Shown: positions 1 to 11,720 of the stretch, one piece after another
How the letters are laid out: every line of letters starts with the position of its first letter
Position numbering within the stretch: position 1 is the first letter of the stretch
Assembly: GCF_963675165.1 (NCBI RefSeq)
Contig: NC_087386.1
Location: 2,358,169-2,422,168, forward strand
Length of the DNA stretch: 64,000 nucleotides
Origin: Halichondria panicea
Lineage: Eukaryota > Porifera > Demospongiae > Suberitida > Halichondriidae
Direction of reading: 5' to 3'
Made by a program: the position numbers and the translations under genes
The notes under the pieces: generated by a model
What the model was told of the DNA's origin: nothing
The model's database searches: none
Seen by the model: the letters and a program-made list of their open reading frames with translations, nothing else

Positions 1-231
1 TTGATTTTTATACATAAAGTTTTATTGATACTATTTTGTCTGTAAATGCTTTGCTTTTCTGAACACATTATTGGTAGTCTCTTTGAGAAGTTGAACTGAG
101 CATGCGCAGTATGAAAATTTAGCAACACCCACACATTGAAAAATGCCGTCACAACGGTCAAATTGCACCTGTGGTAGAATTAAAGGAAAATCATGGTCGT
201 GAAATATTGAAATCCAACCTTCAAGACAAAG
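1..231 (+). other. 3' flank of an upstream Roc/COR/death-domain gene copy
   Basis: The sequence matches the 3' untranslated region that follows the stop codons of the two complete GTPase genes at 34502 and 50324: the same poly-T/ACTATTTTGTCTG stretch, the same AAATATTGAAATCCAACC block and the same CAAGACAAAG end. The likely stop codon is the TGA at 2-4. This shows that at least one more duplication unit lies to the left of the window. At 231 the homology stops abruptly at the left end of a large transposon; the two other copies continue with AGACTCTGTGCTTTG, which gives an unoccupied version of this junction. Confidence 0.8.
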
Positions 232-370
232 GAGTTATTACACTTTCCAGATTGTGGCAATGGACTCTGATAAATGGACCAACGGTAGATTACGTCATAG
301 AGGCTTGAGAGCTTGCATGGTGGGTGGGGCTCACACAACAATTGCAAGCTGATACCACCACACACAGCTA

Positions 371-754
371 CAGGGTTTTGCAGAATCTTTGAAATAGAGG
401 GTGTAGAGCGTTCCTTATATGGATATTTAATCTTTACACATTGTGGTGTCATAAACACATTGTGGTGAAATGCCAAGTCTGCTTAGGAAGTAAAATTCAA
501 AAACAAAATGGCTTTTTCTTGTAAAAAGCGGTATTATTAGATGGAGAATAGTGCATCAGACAGAGCTGCTTGGACTGTCTTATCAAAGTGTTGCTGAGAA
601 TCTTCAAGTTGATCCATCAACTGTTTGTAGAATAGTGCATTGTTGACATGCTGACTAAGATCTACAACTTTATGGTTGACCACAGATAACCTTATAAGGA
701 ACGCTCAACGCAAAACGCTTTTTTGGGATATTGCAAAGATTCTGCAAAACCCTG
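371..754 (+). mobile_element. Nested Tc1/mariner-like remnant with HTH fragment
   Basis: Imperfect terminal inverted repeats start CAGGGTTTTGCAGAATCTTTG and are flanked by TA at 369-370 and 755-756, the usual TA target duplication. In between, about 551-650 reads as RWRIVHQTELLGLSYQSV followed by AENLQVDPSTVCRIVHC. This is the helix-turn-helix seen at the N terminus of IS630/Tc1-mariner transposases. No catalytic DDE part remains. The fragment sits inside the left end of the large KDZ element and is therefore younger than it. Confidence 0.7.
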
Positions 755-1009
755 TAGCTAGAGATATATAGTAGACTAGTTATATCATAGATAATAGAGC
801 ACAGAAAAATATGGTTATATAAAGTACCCCCCTGCAGCATGTACTATGTCTTGAAGCAAAAGGATATGGAAGGCTGCATGCATATTTTAATTTTTAATGC
901 ATGTCTGGGTTGCCCTACAGTTTGCCAGTTTCTTTATATCCGTTTCATTGCAAACTTCTGTTCACAGGATCTACAGCAAACAGTGTTGCATGTTACACTT
1001 GCTTGATTG

Positions 1010-1890
1010 CTCCAGGCATCATTAAAACCTGCTCATTGGTCCTAAGGGGCCTATTAAAATTAGGTGCATGGACCAACTGCCTGGACGACTGGTAAAAGAA
1101 TTCACCCAGCTTGCATAAAGTGTTCTAGGTGGGCAGCTCATTTCAAAGCTTGCAGGGGTTCGTTGGCATCAGGAAAACCTGCTTGTTGGTCCATAGGAGG
1201 CTGTTTCTGGAAACTAGGTGGACCAACGACCTGGACGGCAAGTAAGAAAATAGTCGCGCAGCTTGAATAATGTGTTCCAGGCTGGTGTCACAGCTCATTT
1301 TTCAAAGTTTAGTGTCTCCATTGGCATCAATTAAAAGAAAACCTGCTTGTTGGTCCATAAGGTTTCCTATTTCTGGAAACTAGGTGGACCAACGGCCTGG
1401 ACGACAAGTGAGAAAATAGTTCACGCAGCTTGAATGCATAATTTAATGTGTTCCAGGTTGGTGTGAGCTCATTTCAAAGCTTGGTGTCTCCTTTGGCATC
1501 ATTAAACTGGAAAACCTGCTCGTTGGTCCATAAGGTTACCTGTTTATGGAAACTGGATGGACCAACGTCTTTGGACGACAAGCAAGAAATAGTTCACGCA
1601 GTTTGATTTCATGTACTCATTTCAATGTTTGGTGGCTCCTTTAGCATTGAAAACCTGTTGTTGATCTATTAAAGTTTCCAGTTTCTGGAAATTGGGTAGA
1701 CCAACAGACAACAGGGGTAAGAAAAGAGTTTATGCAGCTTGCATTATTGTGTTGGTTTCAACTTTCCAAGTTTGGTGGCTCCATTGGCATCAATTAAACA
1801 AGATAACTGCATGGGTCCCCATCGTATAAGTATCATAAAAATTATTCCTGGAAATTCGATGGACCAATTAAAGGGCCAGGACGACAGGTA
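1010..1890 (+). repeat. Left subterminal tandem array of the KDZ element
   Basis: About five to six degenerate units of roughly 150-160 bp. Each contains CCTGCTTGTTGGTCCATAAGG, a CTGGAAACTAGGTGGACCAAC box, CCTGGACGACAAGTAAG and TTCCAGGTTGGTGT. The array is the inverted counterpart of the one at 8866-10440. Subterminal repeats of this kind commonly bind the transposase. Units are more diverged from each other here than on the right side. Confidence 0.85.
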
Positions 1891-3389
1891 AGAAAATAAT
1901 TATGTTTCTCCAGTTGTTGACTACTATTACATACAGTGCATACTGCCTCAGTGTGGGACCTGACATCCTGTGGTTAGACACCATTCAAAATGTTGAACAG
2001 CTCTATCTTTTGAATACATGATGTGTGTGGGTGTTGTTGCATAAACTTTGCTATTAATTTTGATGTGGTTGATTTAAACCTGGCTGCGGTGCTGATTATG
2101 ACATCTAATGAACTCTGATCTTTCTGAATATGTACATCAGCTTAATTCTAGACTTAGGCTGTATAATGTAATGAAGAGCAGGCTGCCACAGGCAATGAAC
2201 AAGATGACTTTGAATTCTCGGTGAGCAACAGTGATATTGAGCCTCAGTCCTAGATCTATATATAAAAATAGTGATACCATGCACCAGTGAATTATGCACC
2301 GATCCATGTCAGTCCCCACTGCCCCCCCTCCCCCTGTAGGACATAGTGGGGTTTTGGTAACCCTGAGGTGCGGGATATAGGGTGAGAATTTGACTTCCTT
2401 AGTATACAAACTTACAACAGCAATATCCATGGAGAGAAGTGTATAGCACATGCACGCGTGTATAGTCAAATCCCGAGGTTATTAAGTGGGGGTATATGGG
2501 AGGGAAAGAGGCGATTTGATTTCACCCAGGCTCCCAGGATATTGATGCAAATCAAATCCCCACTAAACCCCGACATACATACACGGGGCGTAGTGGGGCT
2601 GAAATTGATACTTCTCCTATCTATATATATTGCTATTTTTGGGTGAACAATAAATATAATTATCCCAGACCTCTATAACATCCATCAATCATATCGTCAT
2701 CATTATAGAAGGCCTATGATCCTGAATCGATTTTCTTAATCTAGCAACATTGACCATGACGATATTTGCCGTGCATGGGTATATTATATATATACCCATG
2801 TATATCTATATATATAATTATATATATATATTGTATCCAATGACATGTATATGAGTAATCAGTATAATTGGTTGGGTATCACTGCATGGGTGATTCCTAT
2901 TCATTCATGCAACATCTGCAACACTGATGTAGTGAGTCGCTATAATAATGTATAGCTATCATTGTGCATGTGCTATGTACAAATGCACTAGCTCGTGGCA
3001 ATAAAACACGTCATCAATTATAGAAGGCCTATATGATCCAGTTATAAGCCACTCATGGAAATAGATTCGAGAGGCTAACGAAGATAAATATTTATTTTGC
3101 TCAAACAAGTTAAAGAAGAAGAGGAAACACTACCCTATAGTAAGAGAATTAAAGCATAATTAGTATAAATCTATATGGGTATGAATGCGGGGTATTCGAT
3201 ATTGATGTACAAGCCTGATTGCTATTGCGAAATGCATGCGCATGCTCTTTCTTTGCGTTTATTTCGATTGCGAATTATGCATTCGCAGTTTGCAATAGAA
3301 AGAACTATCCTCCAATATACGGTACCATCCACAACCTATATTGCTAAGTGATCACGAAGAAGTAAATTAATCCCAAGTGTGTATTATAT
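1891..3389. other. Non-coding interior of the KDZ element
   Basis: No convincing coding sequence. The stretch is AT-rich, with TA-rich palindromic runs around 2785-2835 and a short G/C-rich patch near 2320-2350. It lies between the left repeat array and the first recognisable transposase exon, so a 5' untranslated region or promoter of the transposase could be here; no motif proves this. Confidence 0.5.
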
Positions 3390-6300
3390 TGTTCAATTTG
3401 TAGGTCAGATCAAGAAAATGCACCGAGTTGTTCAGGGAAAGGGAATCGTGTCAACTCAATTCAGGAGTGACCAAGAGGGCCATAATGAGCCTTTTGATGA
3501 TATGACACTAAGTCAAGCCGGATACAAAGTACAGGTAATCGTACAAACTCAAACATTAGATCTCTACAATCATGCCATTGCAGGATAATGTTTCAAAGTC
3601 AGAAACAAAGCCGTCTGGAATTCCAGTGCCATTGCTGTCTGCATATCTCATCAGTGTACATGAACAGCGTGCTTTCAACTCATTGGACAACTCTCTCCGG
3701 TCGTTTGTTATACAGGGAATCAATAGAATCGATTCCTCTTTGAATGTAAGTATATTATCTTTTTCGTGCGTATAATTGCATGCATATAATAATAATTATA
3801 AAAATTATAGAGAGATGAAGTATAATTATATTCATGTAGGTTGGTCTGTTGATCTATTATAATTTCACTGAGCATGGAGTTTCTTTTCGTCTCACGCTGT
3901 GGGTTGCACTTCAGTGATGGTATACAGTGGGTATACTGGTGCAGTTGTGATAGTGCACGTGGCCACTTACTAAATAGCTGCTCCACTTCGGTTGATTCCA
4001 CATATGATGCATTCACAAGCATTGTTGGCTCTGAATGTATCCACATCGAACCAACTAGACTGATTATCCAAGAGACTGACAATATTCACAACATTACATC
4101 AGCTCAAGAATTATCAGGTACATGTCTTCTAAAAGTGCATGCACAGCTAATATTTATGAATTATCCTCATACCCATTCAGATCATTCGTATACTTTGAAT
4201 ATCGAACCTCACAAGGAGGACACCTCCTACAGTATAAATGTTGGCACAGAGGTAAGTTGGACACTATTGTGCATGCATGTACGTCTCCAATCACAACTAT
4301 ATAATTATAATGATTTATAGGTTGTATGCTCTATTGGGCAGGCGGTATGTACAAGAGCTGATATAGTGGCCATGTGTTGTACAAGTTCGTATTGATGATA
4401 AACAATTAAGGGGTCTGTACTGTTGTACATGCATGCAAGTACAATAAACAGCACAGTTCACATGTGGATATTGTCGAGAAAGCATTGAATAGCCCGGATG
4501 AGGATAAACATGACTGCCTCAATAAAATTGCAAAAGATCTGTCTAGTGTGCAGCAGAATAGACAAGTGCATGTGCATGCATCAGTATCGGTCCCTTAATT
4601 TCATCAAGCAGTATATACCGTTCAATTTATCAAGTGAATTGTCTCAACAACTGGCATGTACTGTAGCTGATCGCTTCAACATTGTAAACAACACTTCTAT
4701 TTTGGGCTCAGTTGACACATATTGTAAAGAGTGCAGTACGCTTACACGAGATGAAGAAGACAAGCAGGAATCTGTACGGAGCAAAATTATACTGCTCAAT
4801 ACAGTTATCAATGCGAATGGTAGGTGGCTTTAGAAGTATAAATCCATAACAATTATTATATTGACCAAACAGTGCATGTTAGGTATTGCTCAGGATGTAA
4901 GAAACGTAAAGAATTTGATGGCCAACTAGTAGGATTAGTGACTATGGGCAAGTTCCTGGTATCCTATGAAGTTCTGCGAGGTTTTATGCATCAATTCCTT
5001 TTGGGAAGGTAATTAATGTTGCATGTGTGTGCACTTTGACTATTAACGATGCATTTCCTCTTCAGAACAACTATATATACCCAGTATTGTGTGTTGGTTA
5101 AAAACCATGAAGATGCAGGATTCGGCGATCAGTTTAATAAGTATAATATGTGTTTACATACAATCACTATCGGTTGTCGTGGTATGCCTTTCTTGACCTG
5201 TTAGACATTGATTATCAAGTAGGATTTCAGTACACTGCGTGTGGAGATTGTCCACCCATTGTTGTCATGGATGCTACTTGTTTAGCATTCAGAAAAGACC
5301 TTATGCCCTGGAAGTCCCAACTCAACGGTTCTGGAGTTCATAAAACCTCATCCCCTATCAGCTGTACTGGAAGATAAGTGCAAATTTTCCCATGTCATCA
5401 ACCACTGTATATAATGATTATATATATAATGATAGTCCTCCCTGAGCTAAGACAAAATAAATACCTTGCCAAGCATGCATGCACAGATTTATTCAAAACT
5501 TGAATCCATTTGTAGAAGATGCCTCTCATCATAGTAATCATATACAGTGTGGCGAAAGCTGTTTTACTTATTTAGCAATTATTGTTGTGATAAGTTTAGG
5601 ATCATGCGGACAGCTGAAAAGTTACTGTATTTATTTTCTTTCAACACTAGTTTCCATGATCGGATATACATCAACAACAAGACAATTACATGCACGCAGC
5701 TGAAGATGTTTACTACAAAGAAGTGTATAAGCCAGCATGAATTCACTTCTCTTCTAGAATTACTATATTTGCACGCACCAAGTTTGGTCAAACTTATCAC
5801 CACAATAGCTAAAGAAGTCAACGAGGCTGATACAGCTGTCTCCTGTTGCAAGCACTGGATTAATTTACTGCAAGCTCTCAGTTCAGCATCACCTGTGTGT
5901 GCTTTGGTACCACCTACAGAAGAAGTGCACAAAATGCTAAAGGAAATGGAGTCTTCTGGCTCCTTGAAGTCAAATGCAAAAAAGATGGCCTTTCTACAAA
6001 AGGAAGCTCCAGTACTGTTCACTTTAATTGAATGTCTTCCTTCTTACCCCACTGAAGCATTGCAGCCTATACTAAAAAGGCTTGTGGAATTATCATTAGC
6101 CCCATTTACGCAAGACTTCACAGAGTCTAGTACTGGTGACCACACTGACATTAATGATGATGATATGATATCGTACTTTCCAAAGCTTCCTTCACTAAGA
6201 AAACGAAAGATTTATAAGGCTGACAGTTCTAAATCCTCTGTATATGTACAAAAAAAAAGCTCAAGACATCCATCACTGCTACCGGGGATATTTACTCTGT

Positions 6301-7145
6301 ATTGTCAGCATGGTAATGCTGCATGCATGATAATTGTAATTATTACGCCTCTACCGTATTACTAGAATATTTTGCAGGTGAAAAACCTTTGCGAATGAGC
6401 CAAATCAGCAGAAAATTTAACCCTTTGCGATCTAACTATTGTGTTCTGGCAAGTATTTACTAGTAATAATTAATATTTTAGGTTTTGTGGATTTTATTGA
6501 TCAACCCTCGCAAAATTCGCAAATGTTTGATGCTCGCAAAACATTCTAGTAATAATTATGGTACATTAATTTGCATCAATATTGTATAGGAATTTGCTAT
6601 GGATTCCAACTGATGGAAGTTCAGGAATCCCCCAACATTCCTTTCACTATCTTATATGAACGATTCTCATTAGGTATAAATGCTATATATATCGGGATGA
6701 TTATTTTTGAACTCTTCCGGCATGCAATTGCATAATATAATTATATGCCCTTGTATCTGCAGCACCTGAAGTCATCATATACGACAATAGTTGCAACCTG
6801 CACCAATACTGCTTGAATAGAGAGCCCCCCTTTTTCAGGCACAGTCGGTTTCTATAGGTCTAGTAGATCGTTTCCATTGGCCAAATCATTCAGGTATATA
6901 ATAATTGTATGTTAAGTATAATTATATGATTTTAATTACCATGCACTTATATATCATACAGGATGCAGTGTTGCTTACAAAATGAGCACCTATAGACAAT
7001 AATGATGCCTTGAACAGCCAGATGGTAGAGCAAAGCAATTCATGCTTGAAGAGAATCAAATCGTCACTGTCGTATATGAATAAAAGAAATTTCCTCACAC
7101 ATTGTGGATTTTATTTATGGTATCACAATCAGAAAAAACTATAAG
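3390..7145 (+). pseudogene. KDZ-family transposase, multi-exon, inactivated
   Basis: Recognisable pieces in order: 3418-3535 (MHRVVQGKGIVSTQF), 3587-3747, a cysteine-rich segment at 3874-4110 (SRCGLHFSDG, YWCSCDSARGHLL), about 4490-4820, a block at about 5216-5310 (FQYTACGDCPPIVVMDATC), 5547-6312 ending HPSLLPGIFTLYCQHG, 6600-6673 (GICYGFQLMEVQESP), 6765-6898 (APEVIIYDNSCNLHQYC) and 6962-7140 (LNSQMVEQSNSCLKRIKSSL). The order VMDATC, LPGIFTLYC, IYDN-CNLH, VDRFHW, then NSQ-EQ is typical of KDZ transposases. Lesions: an about 8-bp insertion near 6850-6860 separates FRHSRF from VDRFHWPNHS and brings stops, and 6990-7020 contains further stops before the NSQ-EQ segment. The gene is therefore dead or non-autonomous. 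The exon boundaries upstream of 5500 are uncertain. Confidence 0.8.
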
Positions 7146-8865
7146 TATAATGTACTCACATGCATGATGGTCTTGTCATGCACTTTTTGTTTTTACAACC
7201 ATGAATTTAAAATTGTGGCGTCACTTGTTCTGACTTATCATGCATGCGTTACAATAAGGGGTGATTGAAGAAATTACACACAACACAATCATATTATATG
7301 CATGGGGGAATAACAGATGAGAAACTATATGAGGGAAACTAGTAACTATATTATTGCACATAATTATATACAATAAAAAATAAACATTCTGAGCTATACA
7401 ATTAATGTTAAGTAAAAATAGCAGTTTAGGCTTCGATTTTGCCGTCTTCTTAACAGATACACTGGCATCATCATCAGTCTATTGCATAGTAGACAATGTC
7501 GGTATAGTTTATATACCAGCATGCATTGAAGCATGCTCATATACACATTATACAAGTACATAGCAATCAACGTTTGTGAATGCATGAACACAATCATGAG
7601 TGCGTGTCAGTGTGGTGTACTCACCTGCAGATCTGTATTAGCAACCCTTTTACTCCTTCTGACTCCGTGAGATGTCTTTTGGCTGCAGTATATAGGTACA
7701 CATGAGGGAGTAGCCAAAATCATTTTTTTTACCTTTGTTGAGTGGAGTAGCATGATAACAGGATCAATCCACGTAATTCAGCAGTGTTTACAGACTTTTG
7801 CAGGTGCTTTGATGCAGGTAGTCCAGAAAACTGATCAATTGTGTTAGTGTAAATACTCACGAATGCTTTTACATATACCATCACGTACCTTGACTATTGT
7901 CATAATAATTATTGTGTATCACATGAATGCCACATTCAACTCCATCCTGAGCGGCCACCTAATACAATAAACATTCGTGAACTAAAATCCATCACGAAAC
8001 AAGGAGTGCGTGGAGTATCCAAGAAGACAAAAAAATTGCATTTGGGGCAACTAAGCAAGTCAATGATTTAACTTTTATGATTACCCCATGCATGCATGTG
8101 CACTCTATAAATTATTATAAATTATATACCTTCACACACTGTATATCCATCTTTGCAGGTGATCGAATGCACATGCTTAAGAATTGATTAATGTCTTGTG
8201 CATGCATGTTGCCTGCTCAGTAAAAGGTGAGAGAATTGGCGACTGGGAGTCAAGAACATAGACACTACAGAAAAGGAAAATTGTACTCACATTAGTAATA
8301 ACCTTTTTGACAGACCAACAAAACATGTAATCCTATCACACAATATAATGCATCCATGAGGAGCTCACATGCATGTATGGGTACTGGTCGAATTAGACTC
8401 CAGAAACTCAATCACATGCATAATAACGTACGTTTTCTTTGGGAGATTGACAGCAACAAGAATCCAGTGCCAGCCTCTATAATTATGATGTATACGTGGG
8501 AACAATGAAATTCTCATAAACACTATATGAAAGTGAATTCAGTGTGACAACTTATACCTTACTCTACACGGAAACAGAATCCTTAAATGTCATTGTAGAT
8601 TTCAGCATACAGAGTCGCAGTGAGGCTTTCATTCAGTCTGATGTATAATAGAGTTTGTAGATGCAGCTGTATGATGAGTTTTTACGACAGTAGTCTGACA
8701 AATTGTGTAAACAAAATTAATAATTATAGACTTGAATTAGTCGATATCATTGTGATCATCACAGCTGTAAAAGTGTACATACCAGACTGTCGTGTGTTAC
8801 TTATTACCTTACCTGTCGTATAGGCTGTTGTCTATCCAATTTCCGGCTGGATATGATATTCTGAT
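7146..8865. other. KDZ element interior without recognised gene
   Basis: I see no coding region with a recognisable domain on either strand. The sequence is AT-rich with many TGCATG palindromes. It lies between the transposase 3' end and the right tandem array. Several minus-strand splice-like signals (CTCAC, CTTAC) occur, but no open frame links them. Confidence 0.5.
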
Positions 8866-10440
8866 AGACCATGCAGGGAACAGGTTTTCGAGTTTCCAAC
8901 AAAGCCACCATGCATGCAGCATTTGAAATGAACTGATACCCACCTATAAAAGAATGAATGCAAGCTAAGCTGCATGAACTATTTTCTTACCTGTCAGTGT
9001 CGTCCAGGCCGTTGGTCCACCCAGTTTCCAAAACAGAAAAGGTTATGGGCCAACGTCCAGGTTTATTAGTATAACTGCATGATGCCAACGGAGAGCCACC
9101 AAGCTCTGACACCAACTATGCAGGAACACATTAAAAGAATGCTCAAGCTGTGTGAACTATTTTCTTACTTGTCATCCAGGCCGTTGGTCCACCTAGTTTC
9201 CTTAATTGATGCAAACAAGAGACACTAAGCTTTGAAATGAGCTGACACCAACCTGGAACACATTGCATTCAAGCTGCGTGAACTATTTCTTACTTGTCGT
9301 CCAGGCCGTTGGTCCACCTAGTTTCCAGAAGCAGGAAATCTTATGGACCAACGAGCAGGTTTTCTAGTTTAAAGATGCCAACGGAGACACCATGCAAGCT
9401 TTGAAGCTCACACCAACCTGGAACACATTAAAAGAAAGTGCGTGAACTATTTTCTTACTTGTCGTTCAGGCCATTAATTGTCCACCCAGTTTCCAGAAAC
9501 ATGAAACCTTATATGGACCAACGAGCAGGTTTTCCAGTTTAATGATGCCAACGGAGACACCATGCAAGCTTGCTCACACCAAACTGGAGAACACATTAAA
9601 AAGAATACATTCTAAGTGTGCAAACTATTTTTTTACTTGTCGTCCAGGCCGTTGGTCCATCCAGTTTCCAGAAACAGGAAACCTCATAGACCAACAAGCA
9701 GGATTTCCAGTTTATAATGATGCAATGGAGACACCAAGCTTTGAAATGAGCTCATAATCACACCAAACTGGAGAACACATTAAAAGAATACATTCAAAGT
9801 GCGCGAACTATTTTTTTACTTGTCGTCCAGGCCGTTGGTCTATCCAGTTTCCAGAAACAGGAAACCTCATAGACCAACAAGCAGGATTTCCAGTTTATAA
9901 TGATGCCAACGGAGACACCAAGCTTTGAAATGAGCTCATAATCACACCAAACTGGAGAACACATTAAAAGAATACATTCAAAGTGCGCGAACTATTTTTT
10001 TACTTGTTGTCCAGGCCGTTGGTCCATCCAGTTTCCAGAAACAGGAAACCTCATAGACCAACAAGCAGGATTTCCAGTTTATAATGATGCCAACGGAGAC
10101 ACCAAGCTTTGAAATGAGCTCATAATCACACCAAACTGGGGAACACAGAATGCATTCAAAGTGCGTGAACTATTTTTTTACTTGTCGTTGGTCCACCTAG
10201 TTTCCAGAAACGGCCTCCTGTATGGACCAACGAGCAGGTTTTCCTGATGCCAACGAAGACACCAAGCTTTTAAATGAGCTCGGATATGGCTATAAAAAAG
10301 AATCCATGCAAAGTACAATGTAAGTAAACTATTTTCTTGCTTGTTATCCAGCCCGTTGGTCCACCCACTGAAATAGGAACTTTAATAACCAACGAATGCA
10401 TTTTCAGGTTTACCTGATACCAACGGAGCCATACCGAGAA
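8866..10440 (-). repeat. Right subterminal tandem array of the KDZ element
   Basis: About ten units of about 150-165 bp in the orientation opposite to the left array. Each carries TTTTCTTACTTGTCGTCCAGG, CCGTTGGTCCACCTAGTTTCC, GACCAACGAGCAGGTTTTCC and GATGCCAACGGAGACACCAAG. Three neighbouring units at about 9600-10140 are nearly identical, which indicates recent local expansion. The box GTTGGTCCA is itself present in the TIR as ATGGACCAAC, a link between terminus and array. Confidence 0.9.
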
Positions 10441-11717
10441 TGTTTAAACACTTGTACTTTGTGTAGGGAGTGAAAGGACGACACCAAGGAGACCTGGACC
10501 AGCTGTTCCATACCTTTCTTAAATTGTTGCTTCAATTATAGATATATAGTAGAGGAATCGACAGACATGTTTCAAGAGACTACTCCCTTACTTCTTCTAC
10601 TATCTATGCTTCAATCAACAGTAGATCTAGTCTACATGCTGCAGTGGATACTTGAGCGTCTAGCACTGTACTGTGTACGTGTGCATGCTGCATGGGGCTT
10701 GTGTGTGAGCCCCACCCACCCTGCAGGCTCTCAGCCTCCTCATGACGTAATCTACCGTTGGTCCATTCGTCAGAGTCCATTGCCACAATCTGGAAAGTGT
10801 AATAACTCTCTCTTTACCCACTTCCCTAATATTAATTACATGAACCATCGCGAGCATCATGGCTGAGTTAGAGGGAGCCAAAGAAAGCATTTCCTTCTAT
10901 GTGAATGGAGGAAAAGTGTGAAGTATGCATGCTAGTATACTGCTAGCTAAACTGCATTGCATCCTGGATACACATTAAATTAATTTTTAATTATGATAAT
11001 TATATATACACCGTGTGTGCAGGTTGTTGTGGAGAGCCCGGACTCGGAGACCACTCTATTGTACTTCCTAAGAACGCAGCGTATCCTCGTAAACCTCTTT
11101 CATGCAAAATGTTGTATTGTATATTTCGTATTGAGGAGCATCATACGAAAATTAAAACTACGAAATTATTCTACCGCATACAATAGATTCAACGTCACTA
11201 TCCTGAGCTGTACGAATATTTATTAAAAATGGGTAAAATGTAGTTATACAAAAATGTGTACCAACAAAATTACCTGCGTATGCGTATATTGAGTATATTG
11301 CACGAGTACTTTCCTTAGCGCCCCGTCCCTCTAGTCCGCCTAACAGGTACTAAGCTTGGGTGTGGTGCCTGTACGGTGATGCTCTCCTGGTATCAAGAGG
11401 GCGTGGTTACACATGCTGCCGTCAACGCTTGTCTTGCCCCCCTCTGTTCTGTGGATGGTATGGCGGTCACCACAGTGGAGGGGATTGGTAGCTCCCGCGA
11501 TCTCCTTCATCCTGTTCAGGTGATCATATACGATACAAAGTCAGTTTGCATTCACTTAATTCCTTCCTGCTAACAGTTTTGCAGTCTTTTGATTCTTTTC
11601 AAAGACTTCTCACTTTTCCTCATAGATATCAGATGAAATTATTACTTCCAACTACGATATCTCACAACATGTTCCCCCTCTCCTCCCATGCAGGAGCGTA
11701 TAGCGCGTGCCCATGGG

Positions 11718-11720
11718 TGA
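11718..11720 (+). other. In-frame TGA in the XDH Fe-S domain
   Basis: Exon 4 reads ERIARAHG, TGA, then QCGFCTPG. Homologues carry [11 protein letters not shown], so a TCA serine codon has become TGA. Selenocysteine is not known at this position of the family. With the frameshift further downstream, this marks a pseudogene. Confidence 0.85.

Larger units (their letters stand above)
232..10808 (+). mobile_element. KDZ/Zisupton-type DNA transposon, about 10.6 kb, decayed
   Basis: The terminal inverted repeats span 232-335 and 10704-10808. Both begin GAGTTATTACACTTTCCAG when read inward and stay alignable through GGTGGGTGGGGCTCACAC. Inside lie two long tandem-repeat arrays in opposite orientation and a central plus-strand gene with KDZ-transposase motifs. 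KDZ (Kyakuja-Dileera-Zisupton) elements are known as large DNA transposons with long TIRs and cysteine-cluster transposases. The left insertion point is confirmed by unoccupied homologous flanks at about 34860 and 50540. The right flank (TCTCTTTACCC) is not the other half of that site and no target duplication is visible, so the element or its flank was rearranged after insertion. Confidence 0.85.

Noticed and set aside
7394..7597. Small minus-strand open frame as cargo gene of the KDZ element
   Set aside because: 67 codons of low complexity, no domain, no splice partners.
1010..10440. CCTGGACGACAAGTAAG in the KDZ arrays as splice donors of a repeat-encoded gene
   Set aside because: No matching acceptors or open frame connects the units; the motif recurs simply because the repeat does.
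11718..11720. TGA in the XDH exon as a selenocysteine codon
   Set aside because: The family has serine at this position, no SECIS-like element was seen, and the same gene has a frameshift and truncation.
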